64,000 nt of DNA from JANJUB01 sp040081075. GTDB lineage: Bacteria > Armatimonadota > Fimbriimonadia > Fimbriimonadales > Fimbriimonadaceae. Below, piece after piece: positions 33,113 through 40,664 of the stretch. Position 1 is the first letter of the stretch. Each line of letters begins with the position of its first letter. The notes beneath the pieces are model-generated. The model was not told the origin of the DNA. It did not search any database and was given only the letters and a program-made list of their open reading frames with translations. The position numbers and the translations under genes are program-made. The DNA lies in contig JBEBHJ010000003.1 in the NCBI GenBank assembly GCA_040081075.1, forward strand, positions 1 to 64,000, read 5' to 3'.

Positions 33113-34999
33113 CTAAGGGGTGACAATTACCGGCGCAGTAGCAGTAGCCCCCGCGTAAGTGGCAGTTATTGTGCGGTTGGCTGTTACGGCAACCGGAGTG
33201 GTACGAACAACGAAGCTACGTGAGTAAAGCCCGGCGGGCACTAACACGGAGGCGGGGGGAATGGCCTGTGGCCCGTCCGAGGAGAGCGCAACGGGCAAGC
33301 CGCCGGTTGGGGCTTTTCCGTTCAGTGATAGACGCAGGATGCCCGAGGTCCCTCCTCGGAGAGTTAGTGAGGAGGGGGTGAAGAAATAAGGCGCAGGGGG
33401 CAGAAGCCGGAACCGGGCGACAACTGGTCGTGTAGCCGACTCGACCGTTATCTCAATATCCTCGGCGGCCGCTACTGGCGACGTCGAGATAGTGACAGAA
33501 CTGCGCTTGAGAAAATCAGCAAACTGGATTGCGGCAGGCACCCGCGCGTTTGCGGAGTTCGATGAGAGTGAGAACGCTATATTGGGAAACTCCGGCTCGT
33601 ACATTTGCACGTACATCGTCGGCGTCACCCCTCCAACATACTCAGGGCTCCCCACGGTCGCCCGGCGCAGTTCCCCTTGAAGCCGTACTGCGACAACGCT
33701 GTGCACACCTGTTCGCGTATCCTCCCCGATTGCCCCAAAGTGGGAAAACGGATCGCCAGCATCTAGGTCACGGTTCCGGCCAGGCGCGTACATGTTGGCG
33801 GTGACCTCGGAGTAGTGGATGGCAGGGTCCGGAGTTGGCGGGTAGCTTGCCATAATTCGCGCCGTCTCCATCTCGCGAATCTGGACAACGCCATCGGCGG
33901 CAATTGCCCCTACGCCCCCTGGTTCCACAAGGATCGAGTTGGCCGATTCATCGCTTGCCGTCGATCCAACGATATCTGCACCACGCGTCTCCATTAAAGA
34001 GCTGTCTTCGGTGGACAGAATAAATCCGTTAGAATCGCCCAGAATCGTCGTGTAACCGCCGCACCACCAGCTCTCCCCCCGTGCGCCGCGCGCCCAGCCT
34101 TTGAAAGAAAAGCCAGTGTTGAGAAAGGGGTGTGCTTCCGCACGCGAATCCACGAATGGGCCAGTGATTCGGCCGCGCGTGAAGAACATATTTCCGCCTG
34201 CGGTCCGCCCCGCCGTCAAAATCGTTCCCCCGTTGGCGGGTGAGTAGGCGATTTGCTGCGCTGGCCCAACGAAGAATGGGCCCTGTATCGTACCGTCCGG
34301 GCCGATGTAATTAGAGAAGGCGGCCTCCTCAGTACCGGTGAGAAACACGAAGCCGCCATCGGGAGTTGGGAGGCGGTCGAGAATGGCCATCCCGGCGGGT
34401 AACGGGTATTCCCTCATGGTAGCAATCGCCAAACCGTCAAAAGGAACGGTAATGATTACCGCCGAGCGGGGGCCGCTAAGGGGTCGAACTTCGCACAAAA
34501 TCTTAGCTGTGCCTCCGGATGCTTCCGCGATCCCATCGCTAAGCGCCCAAAGCGGCCCAGAGGGTGAGCGGAACTCTCTAGAGCCCTCGGCCGGCCCAAC
34601 AGAATAGACCTGCATCACATGCACCGCCCCCGCGGCCGGAGTAGTAAAGCTGCCAAGGCATCGTTCATTACGATATGGCAGAAGCTGCTCCATCGATGCA
34701 ACCTCCCCAGGCTCAAAGGTCGCCCCAAGCTCTACTCCGCCGCCATACCCGCTGGCAAGGCCACGTCCCAGCATGCCTATAGTAGCCCGAGTTGCGCTGA
34801 ATATGTTGAATCCGCTGATCAGGAACCGACCGCGATGCCCCCCGGCAATCGTGGTCAGAGGGCTAGTAAAGTCCCTGGTGCTAATGACGATCGCGTGGCA
34901 CTGTGAAGCACCGCTGATCAAGCCTATGAGGATGAACTTTCTAATGGTTGGGCCGAAGTCTCGGCGCTGGTGGCTTGGTGCTTTAAAATAGATGCTCAT
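33113..34999 (-). CDS. large secreted hypothetical protein
   Basis: A 628-residue protein. The ATG at 34999 has GGAGAAAG just upstream; an ATG four codons earlier is less well placed. The hydrophobic segment KFILIGLISGASQCHAI is the export signal. The body has propeller-like segments (LDRLPTPDGGFVFLTGTEEA, ILTAGRTAGGNMFFTRGRIT). The end has Ig-like features (SSLTLRGGTSGILRLSLNGK, TANRTITATYAGATATAPV) typical of bacterial Ig or choice-of-anchor modules. It is the main cargo of the IR-bounded segment at 32.8-35.2 kb. The role is unknown. Confidence 0.65.
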   Translation of the reverse strand: MSIYFKAPSHQRRDFGPTIRKFILIGLISGASQCHAIVISTRDFTSPLTTIAGGHRGRFLISGFNIFSATRATIGMLGRGLASGYGGGVELGATFEPGEVASMEQLLPYRNERCLGSFTTPAAGAVHVMQVYSVGPAEGSREFRSPSGPLWALSDGIAEASGGTAKILCEVRPLSGPRSAVIITVPFDGLAIATMREYPLPAGMAILDRLPTPDGGFVFLTGTEEAAFSNYIGPDGTIQGPFFVGPAQQIAYSPANGGTILTAGRTAGGNMFFTRGRITGPFVDSRAEAHPFLNTGFSFKGWARGARGESWWCGGYTTILGDSNGFILSTEDSSLMETRGADIVGSTASDESANSILVEPGGVGAIAADGVVQIREMETARIMASYPPTPDPAIHYSEVTANMYAPGRNRDLDAGDPFSHFGAIGEDTRTGVHSVVAVRLQGELRRATVGSPEYVGGVTPTMYVQMYEPEFPNIAFSLSSNSANARVPAAIQFADFLKRSSVTISTSPVAAAEDIEITVESATRPVVARFRLLPPAPYFFTPSSLTLRGGTSGILRLSLNGKAPTGGLPVALSSDGPQAIPPASVLVPAGLYSRSFVVRTTPVAVTANRTITATYAGATATAPVIVTP

Positions 35000-35110
35000 T
35001 TCTTTCTCCATTTAGATATAGTCCGGCAGGTTGCCGGGAGCGGTCTCATAAATAATCTTTACCCTGATCATTCCGGTTGGCCCATAAATATTTCCCGACG
35101 CTGAATTCAG

Positions 35111-35180
35111 GCACCTGACGGGTCCTCGCGCCACATTGAAACAGCCCAGGTCCCTCGTGCCACATTCGCAATGTGGCTCC
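35111..35180 (-). repeat. dispersed hairpin repeat H, right inverted repeat of the 2.4-kb segment
   Basis: Contains GCACCTGACGGGTCCTC, then GCGCCACATTGAAA, a 12-bp variable core, CTCGTGCCACATTCGCAATG and TGGCTCC. Read inverted it matches element G in two blocks (27 and 20 identical bases). Its inner flank resembles the GCACCTTCGGGTCTCTC left end of copies A-D. Confidence 0.85.
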
Positions 35181-35326
35181 AAAACCTCGCTCCATTCGCA
35201 TGCTCGTAAGTCAATCAAACGCCTCCGTGATCCCCGTTCCCTCGCGCCAGCGGCGCTCCTCAAACAGCATCGCTGAACTCCATTGACAGTCTATTGTACG
35301 CTCGCAAATCTCTTTTCGCGCCGGGT

Positions 35327-35360
35327 TTCAGTGAGCTACGCGCACCTCATGCCACATTCC
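35327..35360 (-). repeat. dispersed hairpin repeat, fragment I (inverted)
   Basis: TTCAGTGAGCTACGCGCACC followed by TCATGCCACATTCC is the conserved end block of the family, oriented opposite to copies A-G. A further short echo, TTCAGTGAGCT, lies at about 35430. The stretch 35181-35326 between H and I contains no gene. Confidence 0.7.
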
Positions 35361-35485
35361 GGCCCTGCCAATGTCTATCTTCCGGCGCCACCTGCTCGCG
35401 TAGAGGCCAGAGAAGTAAGCGATCTTCTTCAGTGAGCTAAAATATGTATAAGTTTTTGCTATTAACTTATACATAAACGCCTTCA

Positions 35486-35674
35486 CCTGATGGGAGGACG
35501 CCGCTTCCTAACGTTAGGTTAGCCTTTCCTAAGCTCAGGTTGCGATAACCTAACCTACTTTTGCCCCATCCCCACTAGAAGTTGCCCCAACCTAAGCTGG
35601 CGTTGCGTCATCCCCAGCTTAGGTTGACGCAACTTGAGCCGTTTTCGCCTTCAACTCCCGTGAGGATTGCAGGG
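35486..35674. repeat. 21-bp-period array with CCTAA-type palindromic core (first array)
   Basis: Units start at 35486, 35507, 35528, 35549, 35570, 35591, 35612, 35633 and weakly 35654, always 21 bp apart with no indels. The consensus is close to CCTAAGCTTAGGTTGCGNCA. One unit carries the perfect palindrome CCTAACGTTAGG (35507-35518). The array lies upstream of the membrane-protein gene at 35792 and next to repeat fragment I. Confidence 0.75.
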
Positions 35675-35676
35675 TC

Positions 35677-35751
35677 TCAACTGCGATTCATGGGTTTCCG
35701 AATTGCCTCAACCACCTTCCGGAAGAACTCGGCTCCGCTACCCGCGTGCCA
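35677..35751 (-). pseudogene. 3' remnant of a serine-hydrolase gene
   Basis: On the minus strand these 75 bases read WHAGSGAEFFRKVVEAIRKP and four more codons before TGA. The intact serine hydrolase at 36357 ends WHSGNGGEFFKKVVEAVRK. The match is about three quarters identical at the DNA level, so this is an old paralogue fragment, cut off upstream by an in-frame stop. Confidence 0.65.
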
Positions 35752-35791
35752 AGGTTACGCCTCAATTGGTAGAATCCAATTGGGGATTTAG

Positions 35792-36280
35792 ATGGAGAGC
35801 GCAACATTAAAGTCTAAGCTGGTTGACTGGCTCACGTATTTGATTGCTGGGATAGCAGCATGCTTCATCTGGCTTATCTTCCGACTATTCCCGCTCATCC
35901 TGCTGGGACTTGGCGCGCTACTTTCGATCGGCTTACTAGCGTTTTTCGGAGCATGGCCATCTTTCTGGCCAGCCGCAATTGGCCCGACGGTTTTGTTGAG
36001 CTGGGCACTTTGGCATTGGTTTTGGCGTCCAGCCGACGTTCGCGCTCAAACCCTCGAAGCAGTAACGATCCTAGTCAAATGCACGGTCCACATTCTCCTG
36101 TTGCGGGCTTGCTACGAGCTCTTCAGCGAACCGAAGTCGGCCGCAAATTTGTTATCGTTGGTAGTTGGAACCTTCAGCGCACTCATCATTCATGAAGGTC
36201 ACAAGAGAACAATGCACATCGCAGCCGAACTTGAAGTGAGCGAGAGCGACCTTCCTGTCGCCACCAGAAACTTGGTGTAA
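35792..36280 (+). CDS. small multi-span membrane protein
   Basis: A 162-residue protein with about four hydrophobic segments: 15-34 (YLIAGIAACFIWLIFRLFPL), 36-54, 60-76 and about 92-108 or beyond. The C-terminus is charged and soluble (HEGHKRTMHIAAELEVSESD). No family is recognised. It lies between the serine-hydrolase remnant and the intact serine-hydrolase gene, immediately downstream of the first 21-bp array. Confidence 0.55.
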   Translation: MESATLKSKLVDWLTYLIAGIAACFIWLIFRLFPLILLGLGALLSIGLLAFFGAWPSFWPAAIGPTVLLSWALWHWFWRPADVRAQTLEAVTILVKCTVHILLLRACYELFSEPKSAANLLSLVVGTFSALIIHEGHKRTMHIAAELEVSESDLPVATRNLV

Positions 36281-36356
36281 CTGTGGCCGATGATTTTGGG
36301 GCCGCTTCGACTGGGATCGTGAACTCGCCAGTGGTAGACTTAACTCGCGATAAGAT

Positions 36357-37457
36357 CTACTTCCTAACCGCCTCGACCACTTTCTTGAAAAACTCGCCGC
36401 CGTTGCCTGAGTGCCATCTCCAGACCACCACCAAGTCGTGCTCGGGGTCTATCCAGATGGTGTTTGACCCAAAGCCCACAGCGGCATATGCCGTCTTCGA
36501 AGTCCCTGGCCAAGCTCCCCGTGTGTTCAGCCACCATAGGTATCCATAATCTTGATTCTTGGCCCCAGGCGTAACCGACTCGGCGACCCACTCTTTTGGC
36601 AAGATTTCGCGATCGCCCCACATCCCTTGCCGCAAGAAGAGCAACCCGAACCTGGCTTGATCCATAGAGTTGATCCACAGTCCGCCGCCCCATCGCGTGC
36701 CGCCGCTCACGCTTGGCATCTTTTTGCCGTTCATTTCCACGACTGCGTTATCGTAAGGAACCCATTTCCAAGCCGATGAAGCCCCGATCGGGTCCATGAT
36801 TTCGGTTTTCAATACATCGGGTAGCGGTCTCTCAAAGATCCTCAGCAGCGACAGGGCAAACCGGTTGACGCGCACGTCGTTGTATTCGTAGAACTCTCCG
36901 GGCGCGACAAGTTTGCGCGGCTTTCTTTGGCCCTGACCAAACTCTTCTTCCCCAATGAAGTCGTGATTCTTGCCCCAAAGGCTGCCCTCCCATTCGCTAG
37001 TTTGGCGCACGTGGTGCTCCCAAGTGATGCCAGAGTTCTGAGGCGAATCGTATCCGCCATCCCGAATCACCTCGCCCACCTTATCCTTCACGCTCGGAAT
37101 CTTGCGGTCCCTCACGGCAATGCCTAAAAGCGATGACAGGAAGCTTTTGGCGGCGCTGTAAGTGGGGTCAATGTGGTCCACATCGCCAAATGAAGCCACA
37201 ATGTAGCCGCCCCGAATAACCAACCCGTTAGTGCTGCCTCGCTCCTTTGGAAGCGGCCCTAGCTTCTTGCCGAAAATCTTCTCCTGAGTCGAAAAATCCT
37301 TGGGAAAGTCGGTTTCGTGAGTCTTAGCAAACTCAACCGCCTGCTCAAGCGCCGCCGGGTCGAACCCCATTTCCGAGGGAGTTTTATGCTCCCACGTGGC
37401 TCCGGGGACGTAGACGGCTTGGGCCAGAGCAAGCTTGGCGAGAAGGGCGAGCATCAT
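36357..37457 (-). CDS. secreted serine hydrolase, class C beta-lactamase-like
   Basis: A 366-residue protein with a signal peptide (MMLALLAKLALAQA). The catalytic SxxK is in YSAAKSFLSSLLGIAV, the YxN motif is in FYEYNDVRVNRFALSLLRIF, and the C-terminal segment AYAAVGFGSNTIWIDPEHDL corresponds to the third active-site strand. The family covers esterases, DD-peptidases and beta-lactamase-related enzymes; the substrate here is not predictable. It is convergent with the small membrane-protein gene. Confidence 0.85.
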   Translation of the reverse strand: MMLALLAKLALAQAVYVPGATWEHKTPSEMGFDPAALEQAVEFAKTHETDFPKDFSTQEKIFGKKLGPLPKERGSTNGLVIRGGYIVASFGDVDHIDPTYSAAKSFLSSLLGIAVRDRKIPSVKDKVGEVIRDGGYDSPQNSGITWEHHVRQTSEWEGSLWGKNHDFIGEEEFGQGQRKPRKLVAPGEFYEYNDVRVNRFALSLLRIFERPLPDVLKTEIMDPIGASSAWKWVPYDNAVVEMNGKKMPSVSGGTRWGGGLWINSMDQARFGLLFLRQGMWGDREILPKEWVAESVTPGAKNQDYGYLWWLNTRGAWPGTSKTAYAAVGFGSNTIWIDPEHDLVVVWRWHSGNGGEFFKKVVEAVRK

Positions 37458-37586
37458 TGCTTGCGTTTTACCTGTTTGCCGGCGTTTGGTTGGTTCCCGT
37501 AGCTAGGGCGTCCCGCCCGCGTCCGAAATAGTGGTGGCGTCAAAGAGTAATTTCCCCCTCCTCAGCGCACACTAGCGTGGCGCAGC

Positions 37587-37612
37587 CCTCCCCCGCCGGG
37601 GCACGGGGGAGG
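37587..37612. terminator. GC-rich stem-loop
   Basis: CCTCCCCCG and CGGGGGAGG form a perfect 9-bp stem with an 8-nt loop. It lies 45 bp past the stop of the minus-strand gene at 37657. There is no T run, so it may act in RNA stability rather than termination. Confidence 0.4.
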
Positions 37613-37656
37613 AAGCCAATACCTGGGGTTAGAAGCTCTTAACTGTGCATCGAGAC

Positions 37657-37977
37657 TCACGAGTGATCAAAGAGTGATCCTAAGTCAAAAATCGAGCCAA
37701 GTTCGAAGTCGGGAAGGCTTATGTCGGAGAGCGAGAATCCGTCGAGGTTCAAACCTTCAAACATGGTTGCCCGCATTTCACTGAAGTCACACGACTCTCC
37801 GATTGACTGGTGGAAGTGGTTGAAATCAGGCATAGCCATGAACACGCAATAGGCCCAGCAGTGGATATCCATCGCATATCCCGCCGCCAGCGCGGATTCT
37901 TGAATCTGCGGTTGGGTGTAAGTTCGCTGCTTTCCATGGCGCTGAGCCAACTGGTGACCCACCCGTTGAATCATCAT
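37657..37977 (-). CDS. hypothetical protein, DUF6559-like
   Basis: A 106-residue protein from MMIQRVGHQLAQRHGKQRTY. The pattern YTQPQIQESALAAGY, then HCWAYCVFMAMPDFNHFHQS, then GESCDFSEMRATMFEGLN resembles a small family of uncharacterised bacterial proteins (a YTxxQV segment, a YAYAMF-like helix, a GE-CDY-AMR segment). The C-terminal Leu/Asp-rich tail (SLPDFELGSIFDLGSLFDHS) is low complexity. The start is uncertain, with in-frame Mets up to 38025. Confidence 0.5.
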   Translation of the reverse strand: MMIQRVGHQLAQRHGKQRTYTQPQIQESALAAGYAMDIHCWAYCVFMAMPDFNHFHQSIGESCDFSEMRATMFEGLNLDGFSLSDISLPDFELGSIFDLGSLFDHS

Positions 37978-38068
37978 TTTTCGGTTTGGCGGAGGCGTGT
38001 GGCACGTCGACATACGCAGTATCATACGTGACTCGGACGCGCCAAGATTCAGTGTCTTCAGACTCAGC

Positions 38069-38470
38069 TCACCTGAGGACGTCGCTGGCGTGGGTCAAGT
38101 CATTTCGCTTTGTGAGTTCGACCTTGGTGACCTTGTTTGCCGAATACTCTACTTCTAAGAGGCAATAACACTGCATGCTCGTCTCAGCAAGTTCGTAAAG
38201 TTTGCCTCGGCCCGGAATGGACTTATCGGGGATGTCTTCACAAGTTGGGATCAGGGCCCTTACTTGAGTGATTGGCATCCCAACCTTGATCTGCCGCCCC
38301 GCCTGCAGGAGCTCCTCCGACCCTGGGCAAGCGATGAAAACCACGTAAACTGGCGAGCAGCAACAAATTGCCATACCAATCGTGATTGAAGCGAATAGCC
38401 ACTTGCGGGGCCACTTGCCCGAAAAGTCGCCGCTTGCTCCGCTCTCTGACGTCGCGTGTACCTCACTCAT
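38069..38470 (-). CDS. single-span membrane protein with SmpA/OmlA-like end
   Basis: A 133-residue protein from MSEVHATSESGASGDFSGKW. One membrane segment (WLFASITIGMAICCCSPVYV) is followed by an extracytoplasmic part containing IKVGMPITQVRALIPTC and LLEVEYSANKVTKVELTKRN. This resembles the small alpha/beta SmpA/OmlA fold (GM...V...LG.P...). The start is uncertain because a longer frame reaches 38530. The second 21-bp array lies directly upstream of this gene and may contain its control region. Confidence 0.55.
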   Translation of the reverse strand: MSEVHATSESGASGDFSGKWPRKWLFASITIGMAICCCSPVYVVFIACPGSEELLQAGRQIKVGMPITQVRALIPTCEDIPDKSIPGRGKLYELAETSMQCYCLLEVEYSANKVTKVELTKRNDLTHASDVLR

Positions 38471-38567
38471 CTTTGGCTGCCTTCGCACTCGAAGGGGTTG
38501 GGTTTCCGCTATTAGAACTCGATCCACCAACTTTCATCCCTGAGGGATTATTACACCGAGCCGAGCC

Positions 38568-38756
38568 CATACGCGTATCGGGCCAACCCATACGCATACT
38601 GGGTCAAGTCTTACGCGTATTGGGTCAGCCAATACGCGTATTGGCTCAGGTCATACGCGCATTGGGCCGGGTCATACCCGTATTGGGAGTGAGCATATGC
38701 GTGCATGATGAAGCCATACACGTATTAGGTCGAGTCCTACGTCAAGGCAATGAACC
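38568..38756. repeat. 21-bp-period array with ATACGCGTAT palindromic core (second array)
   Basis: Nine units start at 38568, 38589, 38610, 38631, 38652, 38673, 38694, 38715 and 38736, each exactly 21 bp. The consensus is near CATACGCGTATTGGGTCAGG, with a perfect 10-bp palindrome ATACGCGTAT in the best units. A degenerate unit may precede it at 38547. There are no unique spacers. The array lies upstream of the minus-strand gene at 38069 and downstream of the kinase-like gene. The flanking 38757-38916 holds no gene. Confidence 0.85.
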
Positions 38757-38916
38757 TCGCGAAAGGAGACGAGCGCGCAACGCCTCATCCAGAGGCTGTG
38801 CCTAGTCGGGTTATCCTCGCCTGCGATGCGCGGGCTGAAAGTGCAAACTGAAGCAATCGTGTTCGGCTAGTGCCTCGGTGAGTGCAGACGGGCATGCACC
38901 AACTGGAACCGGCCCG

Positions 38917-40554
38917 TCAGGGCTCAGAACGGATCATCGACTGCCACACAGTGTTAACTTCAGCCAAGTTGCTGGGGCGAAAACGTTCATCAATGACGAG
39001 AACGCTCGATGAGGTCCCCGATTGCAGCGCATCTGACCAAGGGGTCGCCTTTTTCTCTAATTCTTTAAACAGGTCTTTTACCTTTTCTGCTTCGACTAGC
39101 CGACTGAATGCGAATGCATGGACATCAAGCGATATCGTGTGCTTCCGGAATACGATCTCAACGTGCTCGCCGTACTTTGCATCTGCATAGGGATTCGTCG
39201 GGTCCGCATCGGACATACGGGCAATTGCGAAATCAAATTTCAGCATGTTTGCCGGGTCCTTCATGCAAGTCCGAAACAAGCTCTCATAGTGCGAGTGTGT
39301 TGTTACGTAAACATGCCCTTGAGCAGATTCATGTTGTGACCCATAGTTGACTGCGTGCTGCAGCAACAGGCTTTGATAATCAGACAAATCTGACGACGTG
39401 TGAAACACGAACAGGCGGTGGACAGGCTTACCCCTCTGATAACCAACGTAGTCGACAATGTCTAAGGTGCCAGACTGATGACCATCGAGCCAGAAGCTTG
39501 AAACTTGGTCAATTGACACAGCCCAAGCCTCGCAACACTCCCGCAAGACGAGCCCAGAGTATGCAACGAGTGACTCCTGAACATCAACTTTAGCCTGCCC
39601 GTCTGAAACAAGCGTCTCAAGTCGCTCAAGATCTCTATGGATAATCCCAGCAGCTAAAACTGCCGTCGCACCTCGCAACTCGCTTGCTTGATCGCTAACG
39701 AGACGCCTGGCGAGGCTCAGGTCGTGCAGCGATCTTTGAGCATGGGCTGAGTGGCGCGGCCCTGCCACATTCAATCGCTTCAAGAGCCCGGACGCAACAT
39801 CGGACTCAAAGATCATCGCCCACAGTACTCTCTTGCCGTTGGCGGTCATGTTCACCAGTTTGTCGAGCGCTTCTTTGACCAGGTCCCGTTGGGCACCCAG
39901 ATCAAGCATCAAGTTTATCCGCTCCTCTGGGTCAATGATGGCAAGCGCAAGATTCTTGATATCATCCCCTGCATGGGTCTGAACTCTGCCGCGCACCCGG
40001 GTGACAACACTCGAAAGCCGAGCGTCATCCGGTCCCGCGAACCCAAGGTCACCAAGAACCCACGAATTTTTGTAATAGAATATGTTACGTGCTGCAACGT
40101 CTCGGTGGTTCACATTTCGACCGTGAAGTCCCTCCAATCCTTTCAGCATCAGCGCGAGGTCGGATTCGTTAGCTGGCCTTGCGTTAGTAGCCGCTCCCGT
40201 CGAGTAAGCGAGGTAGTCGCAGGACCCTTGACAAAGAACCAGAAAGATGCAAGGCTCGCTCCTTCCATCATCGTGCTTGAGGAGCCCGATATTGGAATCA
40301 GTGCAGGGAATGATTCCATCCCCTTCCTGCAACCGGTGGTAAAAGATTTCCCGGAGATTGCTAACCAAGTCTTCCCCGGGAGCATTCTCATAGGTATAGA
40401 CCTTCGCGATTTTGCCGGCGTGATCGCCCTTAAGGGACTTCTCGATGAGATGAAACTGGGCAGCGCCGGCCGGTCGATTCGTGAACAGCTGATTTTCCAA
40501 CTCGATGATGTTGTCGTCCCAACTTAGAATGTGCATTCTAAAATCATACACCAT
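38917..40554 (-). CDS. protein-kinase-like protein with unrecognised C-terminal half
   Basis: A 545-residue protein. The ATG at 40554 has GGGAGGTA just upstream. The kinase fold is recognised from VNHRDVAARNIFYYKNSWVL followed by GDLGFAG: His150-Arg-Asp152 is the catalytic loop, Asn157 binds metal, and Asp169-Leu-Gly replaces DFG. KIAKVYTYENAPGEDLVSNL may hold the ATP-binding Lys. A glycine-rich loop is not obvious. HRDxAARN resembles tyrosine-kinase catalytic loops, but substrate choice cannot be read from this. Residues about 280-545 (FDFAIARMSDADPTNPYADA and others) match nothing that I know. Confidence 0.65.
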   Translation of the reverse strand: MVYDFRMHILSWDDNIIELENQLFTNRPAGAAQFHLIEKSLKGDHAGKIAKVYTYENAPGEDLVSNLREIFYHRLQEGDGIIPCTDSNIGLLKHDDGRSEPCIFLVLCQGSCDYLAYSTGAATNARPANESDLALMLKGLEGLHGRNVNHRDVAARNIFYYKNSWVLGDLGFAGPDDARLSSVVTRVRGRVQTHAGDDIKNLALAIIDPEERINLMLDLGAQRDLVKEALDKLVNMTANGKRVLWAMIFESDVASGLLKRLNVAGPRHSAHAQRSLHDLSLARRLVSDQASELRGATAVLAAGIIHRDLERLETLVSDGQAKVDVQESLVAYSGLVLRECCEAWAVSIDQVSSFWLDGHQSGTLDIVDYVGYQRGKPVHRLFVFHTSSDLSDYQSLLLQHAVNYGSQHESAQGHVYVTTHSHYESLFRTCMKDPANMLKFDFAIARMSDADPTNPYADAKYGEHVEIVFRKHTISLDVHAFAFSRLVEAEKVKDLFKELEKKATPWSDALQSGTSSSVLVIDERFRPSNLAEVNTVWQSMIRSEP

Positions 40555-40664
40555 TACCTCCCTTCGGGTCGGATAATCACTTGGACTTGGGCTAGGCCAG
40601 CGCGGGGCGCGTCGATACACGCATCAGCGTAGCAAATCACTTGCCTATGATGCTAGCGTGAGAG

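Noticed and set aside
35582..35791. Plus-strand ORF over the first 21-bp array and hydrolase remnant
   Set aside because: It reads repeat units and then the antisense of a pseudogene remnant, so it is not a plausible protein.
38547..38756. CRISPR array
   Set aside because: Units are contiguous at 21 bp with no unique spacers, the repeats are degenerate, and no cas gene is present.
38386..38805. Plus-strand protein with heptad repeats (PIRVLGQ-type) across the 21-bp array
   Set aside because: The open frame follows from a 21-bp period without stops; it overlaps the 5' part of the opposite-strand gene and has no convincing start or flanking domain. Kept only as an alternative explanation for the phase.
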